Assembly (NCBI GenBank): GCA_016927905.1
Contig: JAFGLW010000001.1
Span: forward strand, 186,001 to 250,000
Length of the DNA: 64,000 bases
DNA from: a candidate division CSSED10-310 bacterium
GTDB lineage: Bacteria > CSSED10-310 > JAFGJC01
Direction: 5' to 3'
The notes under the pieces are model-generated. The model saw only the letters and a list, made by a program, of their open reading frames with translations. It did no database searches and was not told where the DNA came from. A program made the position numbers and the translations under genes. How positions within the stretch are numbered: position 1 is the stretch's first letter; each line of letters starts with the position of its first letter. Below are positions 9,385 to 23,103 of this stretch, one piece after another.

Positions 9385-9492
9385 GTCACCATCTCCTTTC
9401 CTTCCTGTCGCAACTGCAAACAAAATGCCAGCAGGATGGTTTTTAACATCGGATTCAAATATATACATTCAGCAGGATTATAAGAGCATGCC

Positions 9493-10536
9493 ATGACCTT
9501 TAAATCCATCCGGGTGTCATTCACAGGGGACAGGGGTGTCCATTGTTCGGTAAAAACATGGAATATCCTGAGCACCTGTCTGGTCCTGATCACCGTATCG
9601 GGATGTGTGTTCCGGGAAACCGAACCGGATCCCGGTGTGCTTCACGACCGTTTGATTAATCTGCTGATCACCGGGAATCTCCCGCTGGGCGATGACAATT
9701 CCAGACTGCGGGGCGAGACGATTGAATTGGGAAATTGGATCCGGAACCAGTTGATCCGGAACCCGGAACAGAGATTCCGGCTTGCAGAGAAACCGCCTGG
9801 AATCCGATCCCTTTCGAGCGACCTTAGATTTTTTCTGTCGCCCGAATGTCATGTCCGAATCCGCCGGTTGCAGGATTTTTTTATCCGGAATCATGCCATT
9901 CCCAGATCTGTTTTTTCCGTTTCCAATCTTGAAGAGGCATTCCTCTCGCCGGCATCCTCCACAGCAATCCGAAAAATCCTGGAACTCAGCCGCGCAAACA
10001 ACCTGTCCGAAACCGGCGGAATCGTCACAATCAGACCGGTGCCCCCTGCGGCGTTTTGGACGGTGATCCCGAGCGATAATGAAAGGCTGTATCTCCGGCT
10101 TGCAGGTCACACAGATTCACCTTCCGATGCCGCCCGGATACTCAAGAAGCAAATCGGAGATCTGCCGTTTTTAAAGGTCAGGGCGGCCAGAACCATCGAT
10201 CTCATCGAATCGGCAGAGCTACCGGATGATCGAAAGCGGTTTCTCCAGGAATTCCTGAATCTTTTTAAAAGCCTATCAAAATACTCATATATTTTGAATC
10301 AGGGGAGCCAGTACGCTGTTCTGGCCGAACAGGATGTGCCCGGCCTTTATCTGGGTCTGTTCCATGTTCATCCCGAAAACAATCCGCCCTCTCCGGAAGA
10401 CCGGATGCAGAGTTTCCTGAAACCGAATGTGGTCATTGTGCCCGGTGATACCGGGTATCTGATACACTATCTTGATTATCGCGCCGGGCCGAATCCGCAG
10501 CCGGTGATTTTTCGTTCGCACCGTACCGGTTTGTAA
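9493..10536 (+). CDS. Lipoprotein with JAMM/JAB-like C-terminal motif
   Basis: A 347-residue protein of unknown family. The N-terminus has a hydrophobic stretch ending in a lipobox-like 'VSGC' (Cys38); the leader is long, and a GTG at 9514 would shorten it. Near the C-terminus 'HVHPENNPPSPED' (291-303) resembles the zinc motif of JAMM isopeptidases (HxH...SxxD), with an upstream 'LAEQD' glutamate and following 'NVVIVPGDTG' like the strand after the motif in JAB proteins. The spacing between HxH and Ser is one residue short of the classical form, so the assignment is tentative. The 3' end overlaps the convergent minus-strand gene by 104 bases. Confidence 0.75.
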   Translation: MTFKSIRVSFTGDRGVHCSVKTWNILSTCLVLITVSGCVFRETEPDPGVLHDRLINLLITGNLPLGDDNSRLRGETIELGNWIRNQLIRNPEQRFRLAEKPPGIRSLSSDLRFFLSPECHVRIRRLQDFFIRNHAIPRSVFSVSNLEEAFLSPASSTAIRKILELSRANNLSETGGIVTIRPVPPAAFWTVIPSDNERLYLRLAGHTDSPSDAARILKKQIGDLPFLKVRAARTIDLIESAELPDDRKRFLQEFLNLFKSLSKYSYILNQGSQYAVLAEQDVPGLYLGLFHVHPENNPPSPEDRMQSFLKPNVVIVPGDTGYLIHYLDYRAGPNPQPVIFRSHRTGL

Positions 10537-11560
10537 AACGACGGCGACTCCTGGATACACTCGATGTTAATTCCGTTTTCAAAAATACTTTGCGGGCTTC
10601 GTCCAGAACCCTGTCGACCCTGGGGAAATAACGGCTCGATACATGAAACAACAGCAATTTCCCGGCATTCGCCCGGACCGCGATTTCAGCCGCCTGGCGC
10701 GCCGTCAGATGATGGTATTTCTCAGCCAGATGACGATCTTCTTCCAGAAACGTCGATTCGCATATCAGTATATCCGCGTCTTTCGCGATTCTTGAAATCG
10801 AATCTACGACCGCCGGAGTATGCGCCGTATCGGTCACATAGGCGATTTTCTGCCCCTTCTGGACTTCAACAATCCGTTCCCGCAGCCAGGCCACATCCAT
10901 CCGACGGCCGGAAGGTCCGGTTTCCGCCCAGTGCCGGTCCGGAACATCCAGCGATTCCAGAAATCTCCCCACCCAGGGCCCCGGATGCAGGCCGAGATCC
11001 AGAAGCCTGTCCTTTCTGATCCGGTACCGGTCCAGTTCGGTGAACGAATAAGCCAGACAGGGCGAACCGCCGTGATTGACCTGAACGGCTTTCACCGAGA
11101 AAGATCCCGTTTCTACTGCCGTTTCATCATATCCGTCCCGAACCTCCTCATCCGTTACCTCGAACTTTTCCCGGCAGGCATGGGTGCGGATGAAATGCCC
11201 GGAATCTCCCATTTCATGCACTCTCAGCGTCAGATGCTGATCTTCCGCTCTATCCCAGTCGTAGGCAAACAGCTTGTGGGCGATCCGTCTCGTTATTCCA
11301 GGCGGGCCGTAAATGTTCAACTCGGTATTTTCCCCCAGAAGCGCTCGGATAATGTGATCAAATCCGATAAGGTGATCGATGTGTGCATGGGTGATGAAAA
11401 GGTGTTTCAATTTAAGTATTACTTTAACTTTTCCCCACACCCGCACACCGCAATCGAACAACAGAACACAGCTTTCATTGAGAAAATCGATCATCATGAA
11501 GGGGTCCTGTACCGGAGACGATACCTGGAATCGGAATGAGGATTTCCGGTCTTTGCTCAT
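10433..11560 (-). CDS. RNase Z-like metallo-beta-lactamase-fold hydrolase
   Basis: A 375-residue MBL-fold enzyme. The zinc motif 'HAHIDH' is at 58-63, and the late segment 'HLTARQAAEIA' followed by 'LLLFHVSSRY' matches the signature of RNase Z/ElaC proteins, which cut the 3' trailer of tRNA precursors. The two tRNAs in this window do not encode CCA, so 3' processing by such an enzyme is needed. The C-terminal 45 residues are basic, low-complexity and overlap the convergent gene, so the true end may be altered. Its ATG overlaps the stop of the upstream radical-SAM gene by 4 bases, indicating coupled translation. Confidence 0.82.
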   Translation of the reverse strand: MSKDRKSSFRFQVSSPVQDPFMMIDFLNESCVLLFDCGVRVWGKVKVILKLKHLFITHAHIDHLIGFDHIIRALLGENTELNIYGPPGITRRIAHKLFAYDWDRAEDQHLTLRVHEMGDSGHFIRTHACREKFEVTDEEVRDGYDETAVETGSFSVKAVQVNHGGSPCLAYSFTELDRYRIRKDRLLDLGLHPGPWVGRFLESLDVPDRHWAETGPSGRRMDVAWLRERIVEVQKGQKIAYVTDTAHTPAVVDSISRIAKDADILICESTFLEEDRHLAEKYHHLTARQAAEIAVRANAGKLLLFHVSSRYFPRVDRVLDEARKVFLKTELTSSVSRSRRRFTNRYGANEKSPAADSARRDNQDSVSDTRYHRAQ

Positions 11561-12513
11561 CTGCCGTCACCTTTCCGATAGGTCCGAGTCAACGCCGATT
11601 CCGTAATCTCCCATGACATCGTTCTGAATCGGCTTGTTCTCCCGCCTGCCCATGCCTCACAGGACAAGCAGATATCGGGCGGCGTGTACCGGCCCGTCCG
11701 TTGCATCTTGCGATATTTCCGCATTTTTTCACCGTACCACAAGTCGGACAGCGGCGTGTCGAAAACGTTTCCGACGATCGATTCGCTGTTCCAGTCCTCG
11801 CAGCAGACCGGCATAGCGCCGTCCCATTGTATGAAAACGGTGTCAAACAGGTGACGGCAGGGTTTTCTGGGTTCCTTTCTGGAAGTGGAAAGTCTGCGTC
11901 CCCTTCCGACCCGCATGGTCTGTACGATCACTTCATCGACGTGATCCAGCCAGAATTTCACAAACCCATCAATTTCACTGCGGTTTTTCTCCTGCTCAAC
12001 GATCAGGACCCGAATCAGCGGTTTCGCCAGGCCTGCGGATCGACGTGCAGTTACAAGTTCCATGGCGTTCAACTTCACATGGTCCAGCTCATCCTTTCCG
12101 GTGATTCCCCTATAGGTCTCTCCTGTCAGTGCATCGATTGAAAACCCGATTTCATCGATACCGAGCGTCAGGATGCGGCGTATGACATTCCGATCGATCC
12201 GAATTCCGTTTGTGTTCAAACCCACTTTCAACCGGTATTTCGATTTTGCCAGGTCGAGACATTCGATGAACTCGGGATGCAGGCTGGATTCGCCCGCACC
12301 CTGGGGGATGAGAAAATTTCCACCGAGTTTTTTAAACATTTCCAATGTTTTATCATAATTGTTCAGCGTGATGAATCCCTGGGGTCTTGTTACCCGGGAA
12401 TCCCTGGCGTGGGTCGGACACATGCTGCAATTCAGATTGCAGCAGTTGGTGATTTCCAGCTGCATGGACCGGGGTCCGTGCCTGAATAACCTGTTCAATT
12501 GTTCCGGTTTCAC
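11557..12513 (-). CDS. Radical SAM/SPASM domain protein
   Basis: Radical SAM enzyme of about 318 residues. 'CNLNCSMC' supplies the CxxxCxxC ligands of the SAM-binding 4Fe-4S cluster near the N-terminus. The C-terminal SPASM-type region contains 'PVCCEDW' and a terminal 'CLSC', which hold an auxiliary cluster. The track starts at a TTG (12558) inside the upstream gene; I prefer the GTG at 12513, which has GGGGG 6 bases upstream. It lies between a second SPASM protein and the RNase Z-like gene with overlaps or minimal gaps. The substrate is unknown; relatives modify peptides, or act in polysaccharide and cofactor loci. Confidence 0.88.
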   Translation of the reverse strand: MKPEQLNRLFRHGPRSMQLEITNCCNLNCSMCPTHARDSRVTRPQGFITLNNYDKTLEMFKKLGGNFLIPQGAGESSLHPEFIECLDLAKSKYRLKVGLNTNGIRIDRNVIRRILTLGIDEIGFSIDALTGETYRGITGKDELDHVKLNAMELVTARRSAGLAKPLIRVLIVEQEKNRSEIDGFVKFWLDHVDEVIVQTMRVGRGRRLSTSRKEPRKPCRHLFDTVFIQWDGAMPVCCEDWNSESIVGNVFDTPLSDLWYGEKMRKYRKMQRTGRYTPPDICLSCEAWAGGRTSRFRTMSWEITESALTRTYRKGDGR

Positions 12514-12527
12514 AGCTTTCCCCCGAA

Positions 12528-13577
12528 TCAGTAGATCACGACCCCGTTTTGAACACAACGCCGGCAGACGATCCCGTCGATATCGGAATCATTCCCGGCC
12601 ATCAATCTTCTGGCTGCCCGGTAGTTATCCCCATTCCATATTTTCCAGAAATCCCTCCCGTTGCGCCAGATGCCGAAATCGTCTTTCGGATCGATCACCG
12701 CACAGCAGGGGGATACCGATCCGTCCGGATGGATTACCATCGAATCCCACAGTTTTCCGCAAACCGCGGGAGGTTTCTTGAAGGTTCCGGTATGATAATT
12801 ATACCAGCTCAATCCTTCATCCCGGGGGAGCCATTCCCGGTCTCTTTCAAACCGTTCCATGGCGCTGGCTGTAAACATCCGGGCAATGTCGACATAGATG
12901 GGAACAAAAACCACCGAATCCACACCGATTTCGCCCGCCATATGCTGGATATCCGTCAATTCGTTTTCGGTATATCGGTTGAGCAGAACCTGCCATCGTA
13001 TCCTGGGTGCATTCAGATTCAGTTCCCTTTTCCGGTTCACCAGACGTTTCATGTTGTTCATGGCTCGATTGAAATCACCGCCGATTCTGTATTTCCGATA
13101 GGTATTCTCGGTTGCACCATCGATGGAGCAGCCGATTTCGTCGATCCCGGATTGAAGCAGGGCGTCGAGATCGGGTGGCAGCATCTGAAGGTTTGTTGAA
13201 AAACCGATATACATGGATTTATGGCGCCGGGCGTATCGAATGAAGGCTATGGCCTGGGGATGATGCAGCGGTTCTCCCCAGTTTGTGAGTGTCAGGGTCA
13301 CCAGATAGGGACCCAGCCGGTCGATAATGCTTTTGAACAGAGATTCCTCTATCTTTGCTGGTTTCCTGGGTATTTCACCTCTTCCCTGGGCGCATATCGG
13401 GCATTTCAAACCGCAGGTATTGACCAGATCAATCATCAGATGCCGCGGATAGCCCCAAACCAGGTTGGTCTTCATCCGAGCCTGGATATGGACCAGGGCC
13501 GCGTTGATTTTTCTGTGCAGACTCCGGCCCCGAATCAATGGTATGTTCGGATCTTTATTCAACCAGAAAATTTCCAT
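12528..13577 (-). CDS. Radical SAM/SPASM domain protein
   Basis: A 349-residue radical SAM enzyme. 'CGLKCPIC' is the CxxxCxxC motif (about residues 55-62), 'TNWGEPLHHP' is the usual GGE-like motif region, and the C-terminal part has 'SPCCAVID' and 'CRRC' as SPASM cluster ligands. The first 40 residues form a basic extension before the barrel. It is the first gene of the minus-strand set; the shared spacing suggests that the two SPASM enzymes act in one pathway. Sequence similarity between the two is limited to the motif regions, so they are not a recent duplication. Confidence 0.88.
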   Translation of the reverse strand: MEIFWLNKDPNIPLIRGRSLHRKINAALVHIQARMKTNLVWGYPRHLMIDLVNTCGLKCPICAQGRGEIPRKPAKIEESLFKSIIDRLGPYLVTLTLTNWGEPLHHPQAIAFIRYARRHKSMYIGFSTNLQMLPPDLDALLQSGIDEIGCSIDGATENTYRKYRIGGDFNRAMNNMKRLVNRKRELNLNAPRIRWQVLLNRYTENELTDIQHMAGEIGVDSVVFVPIYVDIARMFTASAMERFERDREWLPRDEGLSWYNYHTGTFKKPPAVCGKLWDSMVIHPDGSVSPCCAVIDPKDDFGIWRNGRDFWKIWNGDNYRAARRLMAGNDSDIDGIVCRRCVQNGVVIY

Positions 13578-13734
13578 ATTCGGAGCCTTTCCCGATTCCC
13601 TGCGATTGTTCAGGAAAAGAAAATCAAGCTATCATGAGGCTCCGGCAGGGTCAAGGTTACCCGGATCAAACACCGTGAAAAACACCTGTCACTTGAAAAC
13701 AGGGTTTCTTATCTTTATATTTATGTTGATGAAG

Positions 13735-13740
13735 TATAAT
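13735..13740 (+). promoter_or_regulatory. Consensus -10 box upstream of surface protein
   Basis: A perfect TATAAT lies 38 bases upstream of the ATG at 13778 in an AT-rich stretch. No good -35 is found at 16-18 bases, so it may depend on an activator or another sigma factor. Confidence 0.35.
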
Positions 13741-13777
13741 TTCTTGCATGAGAGGATATGTTCGGGAGGTTAAAATC

Positions 13778-16528
13778 ATGAAATGTGTTTTCTTGAGGAT
13801 TTGCATTGTGCTGACGGCATGTTCAATCCTTGGCCTCTGGATTGGGTCGACTCCCGCTAATGCCCTGGAAAACAGCGGTTATTACACCTTTGAATTTTTT
13901 GGTGATACCCATCAGGCCAAACCATCGGCATACGGATTCCTTGCGCCCCTGCCCGATGCCAGCATTTGCGCCGGATGGTATGTGACCAACTGGCACTTCC
14001 CGCTGTGGCGGGGATTCAGTTCCCAGAGCAGCACACTGCTGGTCGACAACCGCTACAGCTATCCCTTCGATCTGGGATTTTCATTTAATTTTTACGATTC
14101 CAGATTTGACAAGGCGAAAGCCTCCGATAATTATTTCATGAGTTTCAACCTTACCGAGGAGGCCACGTCACCCTCCGCCAACCAGCGGGTCAACATAATA
14201 ACCTGGCCCGGAAACCCCAGCCCCGCTCTCTTATGGTTCTGGGATGACGGCCGCATCCGCAACGGCGCCGGCCTGACCAACCCGGTGATTTCCTACAAAA
14301 CATATGGGACAACGGTCGGGCTGAGGCATTTCATTCTGGAGTTTTATGAAACGACCCGCGATTATGTCAATGGCGGTGTTACCCATTTTACCGGCTGGAT
14401 CAGGATTTACGAATCAACCAACATCGTCGAATACTGGTATTTCAAAACCATGTCCTCCACCTGCTACTGTGCGGATTGTGAAACGGATGTCGGCCTGACC
14501 GGTATCAGCCTGGGCGGATTGACGCTTCTGGACGAACCCCTGACCAATCCCGAGAACAACCCCGACTGCCTTGGAAACGGCTGGTTCAATTTTGAAAGCT
14601 GGCATCACGGCGGCCGCTCGATTACACAGGGATGCGGAGGCTCGGGAACCATGACCTTGTGGGGCTGCGACACATGTGAAGGCAACTGCATTCCGCCGGT
14701 GCATTACCGTTTTGTACCCGTGACCTATCCGTGGGACGCGGTGGCATACTGGCCCCAGACATTCGAAAACATGACGGAAACCTTGCCGTCCTGGTGGAAT
14801 ATCGTCAATGAAGGACCCAAGTCCAACACCTGGAAATACGTTGAGGATCTTCCTCCGTTGAATCCATACAATTTCACTGGAGACATCATGGTCGCGGAAC
14901 ATGCTTGCTCCGAGGAATTCCTGGTGACACGGTTCATCGACATGTCGGAAGCCGGTTTTTTCCCGGGTCTGACCTTCGATTATGATTTCGATTACGATGG
15001 GCACAATACGGCCCAGGTTCTTGTTTCGATACATGGAAACAACTGGATCCCGGTCTGGTCACATACGGGCTCCAGCACGCATCAGACCGCCATGAATCTC
15101 GCTCTGCCCGCTTCCTCACTGGGCCAGGAATACGTGCAGGTGGCTTTCAAATATACCCGTGACGACATGAATGACCCGTTGAACATTATTCATTCGGCGG
15201 ACATGAGTATCGATCCGGGATATGTGCACGGCGGCATCAATGACGATTGGGAATACGGAACGATCACCCATGGCAATGACATCAATTACGAACATGGGTA
15301 CGGACCCCGCGCGGGTTCGGAAGGAGCGGGCGCGTACTTCTACGGCCATGCAATCGGTTTGGTATCGCCTTACCGGGGCCATTATCTGGAGAATTGTCAG
15401 TCCTATCTGGAAACTCCCATCATCGATATCTCCAACAAAGGTTACGTTGAAGTTCGGTTTCAGCGCTGGCTGGGGGTCCAGCAGTTCATCGCTCCCGGGA
15501 ACGGCGACCGGGCCGCCTTTGAGGTGGAACTGGACGGCAGTGGAATCTGGACAACCGTCTGGGATAACCAGGCGATCAATATGCACTTCTGCGATACCTC
15601 CTGGGTACCGGTCCGATATGATCTCACTCCCTATACAACCGGGCATACCCAGATGAAGATGCGATGGAGTCACACCATTGATGCCGGGTCAACGACCCGG
15701 AGTGTGGGTTGGAACATCGACAACGTCGAGGTTTACGCTCTCGATTATATTCCAGACGGTCATTTCGCCATCGACAATGTGGGATTCTACCGGGAACCGA
15801 CTCCCACACCCACTCCCACCATCACACCCACTACAACCCTGACTCCCACGATTGCACCCACTTTCACCATCACCAGTACACCCACGATCTCGCCGGTCCC
15901 AACGGATACCGGAGCGCCGACTCATACACCCACGCACACTCCGACCGACACCCCATTTTTAACGGCAACACCGACTGCCACGTCAACCAGTCCCGTTTCC
16001 CCGACACCAACGGGCACCATATTACCGACCAATACTCCCCAGATTTCCCAGATGCACTGCACAAATCTCCTGGAACTGACCTGCGAAATGCCGGTGAACG
16101 GATATCCATCGGTTCAGGGCTATGATTATGTCGACGCTTACACCTGTCTTCCCGGCTGGCCGCTGGACGGATATGAGATCGTCTATATGTTCACGGCTCT
16201 CGAAAGCGGCTATCACACGGTGCATCTCTCGGTGCAGGACGGTTTCATGATCCCGCTCATACTGGAAGCCTGCAATGAATTCGAGGAACACTGCTATATG
16301 GAACCATACCAGGTTTCCTGGAATGCGACGGCCGGTACGACATACTGGATATCGGTGGATGGACCGTCATCCATGCAGTCGCCGTCCACATTTTTTACGG
16401 TGGAAGTGCAATGTCCCTTTATCGAACCCATCCCGTCCATGTCCGGACACGGGATCCTGATCCTGGTGATTTCAATCAGCGTGCTGACCGTCGTTTCCGT
16501 TCGGAGGAGGAACAGCCTGAAAACCTAG
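13778..16528 (+). CDS. Large secreted surface protein with Thr/Pro linker and C-terminal anchor
   Basis: About 916 residues. The ATG at 13778 has GGGAGG 8 bases upstream and starts a clear signal peptide ending near 'STPANA'. The body is Gly/aromatic/Cys-rich beta-sandwich-like sequence ('[14 protein letters not shown]', '[13 protein letters not shown]'), resembling adhesin or immune-inhibitor-type beta domains. A linker of about 80 residues of TPT/TPS repeats precedes a small Cys-containing domain. The extreme C-terminus, 'IPSMSGHG' then a hydrophobic helix and RRR, looks like a sorting signal of the IPTL/PEP-CTERM style. Function likely in cell-surface adhesion or binding; substrate unknown. 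Confidence 0.82.
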   Translation: MKCVFLRICIVLTACSILGLWIGSTPANALENSGYYTFEFFGDTHQAKPSAYGFLAPLPDASICAGWYVTNWHFPLWRGFSSQSSTLLVDNRYSYPFDLGFSFNFYDSRFDKAKASDNYFMSFNLTEEATSPSANQRVNIITWPGNPSPALLWFWDDGRIRNGAGLTNPVISYKTYGTTVGLRHFILEFYETTRDYVNGGVTHFTGWIRIYESTNIVEYWYFKTMSSTCYCADCETDVGLTGISLGGLTLLDEPLTNPENNPDCLGNGWFNFESWHHGGRSITQGCGGSGTMTLWGCDTCEGNCIPPVHYRFVPVTYPWDAVAYWPQTFENMTETLPSWWNIVNEGPKSNTWKYVEDLPPLNPYNFTGDIMVAEHACSEEFLVTRFIDMSEAGFFPGLTFDYDFDYDGHNTAQVLVSIHGNNWIPVWSHTGSSTHQTAMNLALPASSLGQEYVQVAFKYTRDDMNDPLNIIHSADMSIDPGYVHGGINDDWEYGTITHGNDINYEHGYGPRAGSEGAGAYFYGHAIGLVSPYRGHYLENCQSYLETPIIDISNKGYVEVRFQRWLGVQQFIAPGNGDRAAFEVELDGSGIWTTVWDNQAINMHFCDTSWVPVRYDLTPYTTGHTQMKMRWSHTIDAGSTTRSVGWNIDNVEVYALDYIPDGHFAIDNVGFYREPTPTPTPTITPTTTLTPTIAPTFTITSTPTISPVPTDTGAPTHTPTHTPTDTPFLTATPTATSTSPVSPTPTGTILPTNTPQISQMHCTNLLELTCEMPVNGYPSVQGYDYVDAYTCLPGWPLDGYEIVYMFTALESGYHTVHLSVQDGFMIPLILEACNEFEEHCYMEPYQVSWNATAGTTYWISVDGPSSMQSPSTFFTVEVQCPFIEPIPSMSGHGILILVISISVLTVVSVRRRNSLKT
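15797..16041 (+). repeat. Degenerate ACNCCN repeat encoding the Thr/Pro linker
   Basis: A low-complexity coding stretch of short ACACCC/ACTCCC-like units that produces the TPTPT linker of the surface protein. Units are diverged at third positions, so it is not a recent tandem expansion. Confidence 0.7.
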
Positions 16529-16556
16529 GCGTTTATCTTTCCAAAACGGCAACAAC

Positions 16557-17819
16557 TTAGAATAACCACCTCATTCCGATGCGGATGAACATATCCTGCA
16601 CGCGGTGATCTCCTGCAAAAGGGAATGGATAAGAGGAGCCGGTCATGTTCTCCTGAAACATCCGGTTCTGACCGGAGGTTACATCCATCCCGAAACGAAC
16701 GAATCTGATGCAGACACCTCCTGAAAACCCATATCGGGTTCCCGAGGGAAACAGGAGGGAATCCATCGATCCGGATCCGGCGGTTTCCGTTGCGTAAAAC
16801 GCACCGGTTCGAAGCTTGATCCGATCGCTCAGAATAAATTCGAACCCACCATGAAAACTCCAGCAATCCTTCAGGTCGATGGGGAGGTTCAACTCCACAG
16901 GAACGACAGGTTCATGAGGATCTTCATTTTTCAGATCAATGTCGTCCAGTTGGGAATATTGCGTCCATGCGACCTCGGCGAACAGGTCCAGTCGTTCGGT
17001 GGTGATCCAGTGTAATCCCAGCCTGGCTTCCTGGGGAATTGTCACCCGAAGATCCTCGACTTCCGTTTTGAAGTTTGCCCCACCCAGAATATCCGGCAGT
17101 TCGACCGTCAGATCGGTTTTAAAATGATATGCCAGCGGCGGATGGTAGCTCAGGCCGAGTTCAAACCGGTAGCTGGGTGACCAGATCATTCCGGCTGCGG
17201 CCTTGAAGCCAGCCGTATCCCTGAAGTCATATTCCCAGCGGGTATCCAGATGCCCGGGCGATTCCGGGTCATTTTTGATCGGGCTTTCGGAGCGTTCCCA
17301 ACGGGCAAAAGCTGCCCGGTACCCCATGCTGACACCGATGGCAAGGTCCCGAACCGGATGATATCCAATCCCCACATCCAGGGAATTGCCCCAGAAATCG
17401 GTGCTTTCAACCTGATATCTCTGGGAACCCCCCCGGGGGAAATCAAGATTCCGGCTGCTGTCTGTCGACACAAATATGCCGATTCCGAGCAGCCGTGAAT
17501 TCATGTCGAATACGATACCGGCATTGGGTATGACGTCATATCCATAATTCGAGATCGAGTCTTTGAAATCAAACGAAATGACTTTATTTCGGGACCGGCG
17601 AAAACCGATATCAGTTAAAATCAGATTCTGCTCCGCCCGGGTCAGCGCTGCAGGGTTCAGAACAACTTCTGACGGATCTCCCAATCCAACGGTTTCCACA
17701 CCACCCAGCGCGACTGACCGGGAGCTTGGATTGTCCCAATTGAAGAACTGAGCATCGGCCGTGCTGGTCCCGATCAGCATGCATATCAAGGCAAAACGAA
17801 ACAACCCGCTCCATTTCAT
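16557..17819 (-). CDS. Outer-membrane protein, FadL/OmpP1/TodX-like
   Basis: A 420-residue outer-membrane transporter of the FadL type, which admits long-chain fatty acids or hydrophobic compounds. The start is at 17819 (GAGGG upstream), beginning a signal peptide that ends at 'TADAQ'. The mature N-terminus has 'SRSVALGGVETVGLGDPSE' and 'NPAAL', the typical hatch-domain opening, and alternating amphipathic strands run to a C-terminal aromatic 'GMRWLF', as in beta-barrels. It is convergent with the surface protein gene and divergent from the zinc-finger protein. Confidence 0.85.
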   Translation of the reverse strand: MKWSGLFRFALICMLIGTSTADAQFFNWDNPSSRSVALGGVETVGLGDPSEVVLNPAALTRAEQNLILTDIGFRRSRNKVISFDFKDSISNYGYDVIPNAGIVFDMNSRLLGIGIFVSTDSSRNLDFPRGGSQRYQVESTDFWGNSLDVGIGYHPVRDLAIGVSMGYRAAFARWERSESPIKNDPESPGHLDTRWEYDFRDTAGFKAAAGMIWSPSYRFELGLSYHPPLAYHFKTDLTVELPDILGGANFKTEVEDLRVTIPQEARLGLHWITTERLDLFAEVAWTQYSQLDDIDLKNEDPHEPVVPVELNLPIDLKDCWSFHGGFEFILSDRIKLRTGAFYATETAGSGSMDSLLFPSGTRYGFSGGVCIRFVRFGMDVTSGQNRMFQENMTGSSYPFPFAGDHRVQDMFIRIGMRWLF

Positions 17820-18083
17820 AAATGCGCCCTCGTTTTCCGTTCCCGGTTCGCCGGTGTTCATGAATCTCCATTTTGTGAGCCTCGAAGTCCCATGTCAACC
17901 TGTCAGACGACCTTTGGATTAAAATCCCGCGCCGGGCTGGTATGCTTCCATTTTGATCGACTGCGATCGGGTCTTGATTTTGCAGACCCGGAATGAAAAC
18001 GGGCTGATTTCCCTTGACTTCAAACAATACAATAAGTTACCTTGTCGATGTCGACGCAACCATGGTTTGAACTGGGGGATAAA

Positions 18084-18599
18084 ATGACACGGCAATGTCT
18101 TTATTGTGAAAAGGAACTCCCAAAAAATACCGCCAGTAATTTCTGCTCCAAGGAATGCTGGAATGAATATAAAAAATTGAAAGCCATGAATATAGACGTC
18201 GACAAACAGGCAACGGTCCTCTTGAAGAAATCCGAAATCCCGATTTTTTCCGATAACAAACAGGAACCTGATGAACCGGATCCGATCGGGGACCTGACCG
18301 GGCGGATAGATGCTCTCGAAAGATCACTCAACGACCGGTTGATCGAATTGAACGATCTGCTCAACACCCGGATTCACTCGGAACAGAAGATTCAACCCCG
18401 GGACGGTGTCTTCGAAGCAGGTGGTGATCTGCGGAAGCGTCTGGAGAAAATGGAGGAAAACCTGACCGAATTCGATCAAACGGTCCAGTCCGTGCTGAAG
18501 ATGGAGGAACGGCTTGCTGCCGTCGAGAAGAAAATACGCCAGATTCAGAATCCCGAACCGAATAAGCGAAGAGGATTTTTCGCCAGGCTGTTCTCGTGA
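18084..18599 (+). CDS. Zinc-finger coiled-coil protein
   Basis: A 171-residue soluble protein. Four cysteines near the N-terminus (C5, C8, C21, C25; 'CLYC' and 'CSKEC') form a small treble-clef or zinc-ribbon module. The remainder is charged and helical ('RIDALERSLNDRLIELNDLL', 'LEKMEENLTEFDQTV') with heptad-like spacing, and the C-terminus is basic ('NKRRGFFARLF'), which could bind membrane or nucleic acid. The ATG at 18084 has GGGGG 5 bases upstream. It is convergent with the kinase gene (7-base gap). No known family recognised. Confidence 0.75.
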   Translation: MTRQCLYCEKELPKNTASNFCSKECWNEYKKLKAMNIDVDKQATVLLKKSEIPIFSDNKQEPDEPDPIGDLTGRIDALERSLNDRLIELNDLLNTRIHSEQKIQPRDGVFEAGGDLRKRLEKMEENLTEFDQTVQSVLKMEERLAAVEKKIRQIQNPEPNKRRGFFARLFS

Positions 18600-18606
18600 T
18601 CCTGAG

Positions 18607-22732
<4,126 letters not shown>

Positions 22733-22870
22733 GAAACGCACTCACTCATGCACGACAGAATAGCGGTTTCCCCGCGGAAACACCACATCTTTCTGTCTGT
22801 AAAACTATAGTGCGGCATCGCTGACCTAACTCTCTCGAGTTTCACCAGTGATATCCTGCTCAAGTTGCTA

Positions 22871-22899
22871 TTGACATGAATACCCACAATGTGTAGACT
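22871..22899 (+). promoter_or_regulatory. Sigma70 promoter of the tRNA-tilS operon
   Basis: Perfect -35 TTGACA (22871-22876), 17-base spacer and -10 TAGACT (22894-22899), ending 14 bases before the initiator tRNA. Confidence 0.82.
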
Positions 22900-22912
22900 G
22901 CTGGGTTGACGA

Positions 22913-22986
<74 letters not shown>

Positions 22987-22991
22987 TGACA

Positions 22992-23022
22992 AAGGGAGCG
23001 CATCCAGCCGCTCCCTTACTTT
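22992..23022 (+). terminator. Hairpin between the two tRNAs
   Basis: A perfect 9-bp stem (AAGGGAGCG / CGCTCCCTT) with an 8-base loop followed by ACTTTT. It could be an intrinsic terminator of limited strength or a processing signal between the tRNAs. Confidence 0.6.
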
Positions 23023-23024
23023 TC

Positions 23025-23098
23025 GGCGGAGTAGCTCAGCTGGTCAGAGCACACGGCTCATATCCGTGGCGTCCGGGGTTCAAGTCCCTGCTCCGCCA
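23025..23098 (+). tRNA. tRNA-Met (CAT), elongator type
   Basis: Cloverleaf with a 7-bp acceptor stem GGCGGAG/CTCCGCC, D-arm GCTC/GAGC, anticodon loop CTCATAT and T-loop TTCAAGT. The paired 1-72 position makes it an elongator. The anticodon CAT fits Met, or Ile2 if lysidine-modified; the overall form looks more like elongator Met, but the neighbouring tilS keeps Ile2 open. CCA is not encoded. Confidence 0.88.
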
Positions 23099-23103
23099 AA
23101 TAC

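Noticed and set aside
13620-13700. Imperfect inverted repeat near AAACACCTGT
   Set aside because: Mismatched and without T-tract; likely chance.
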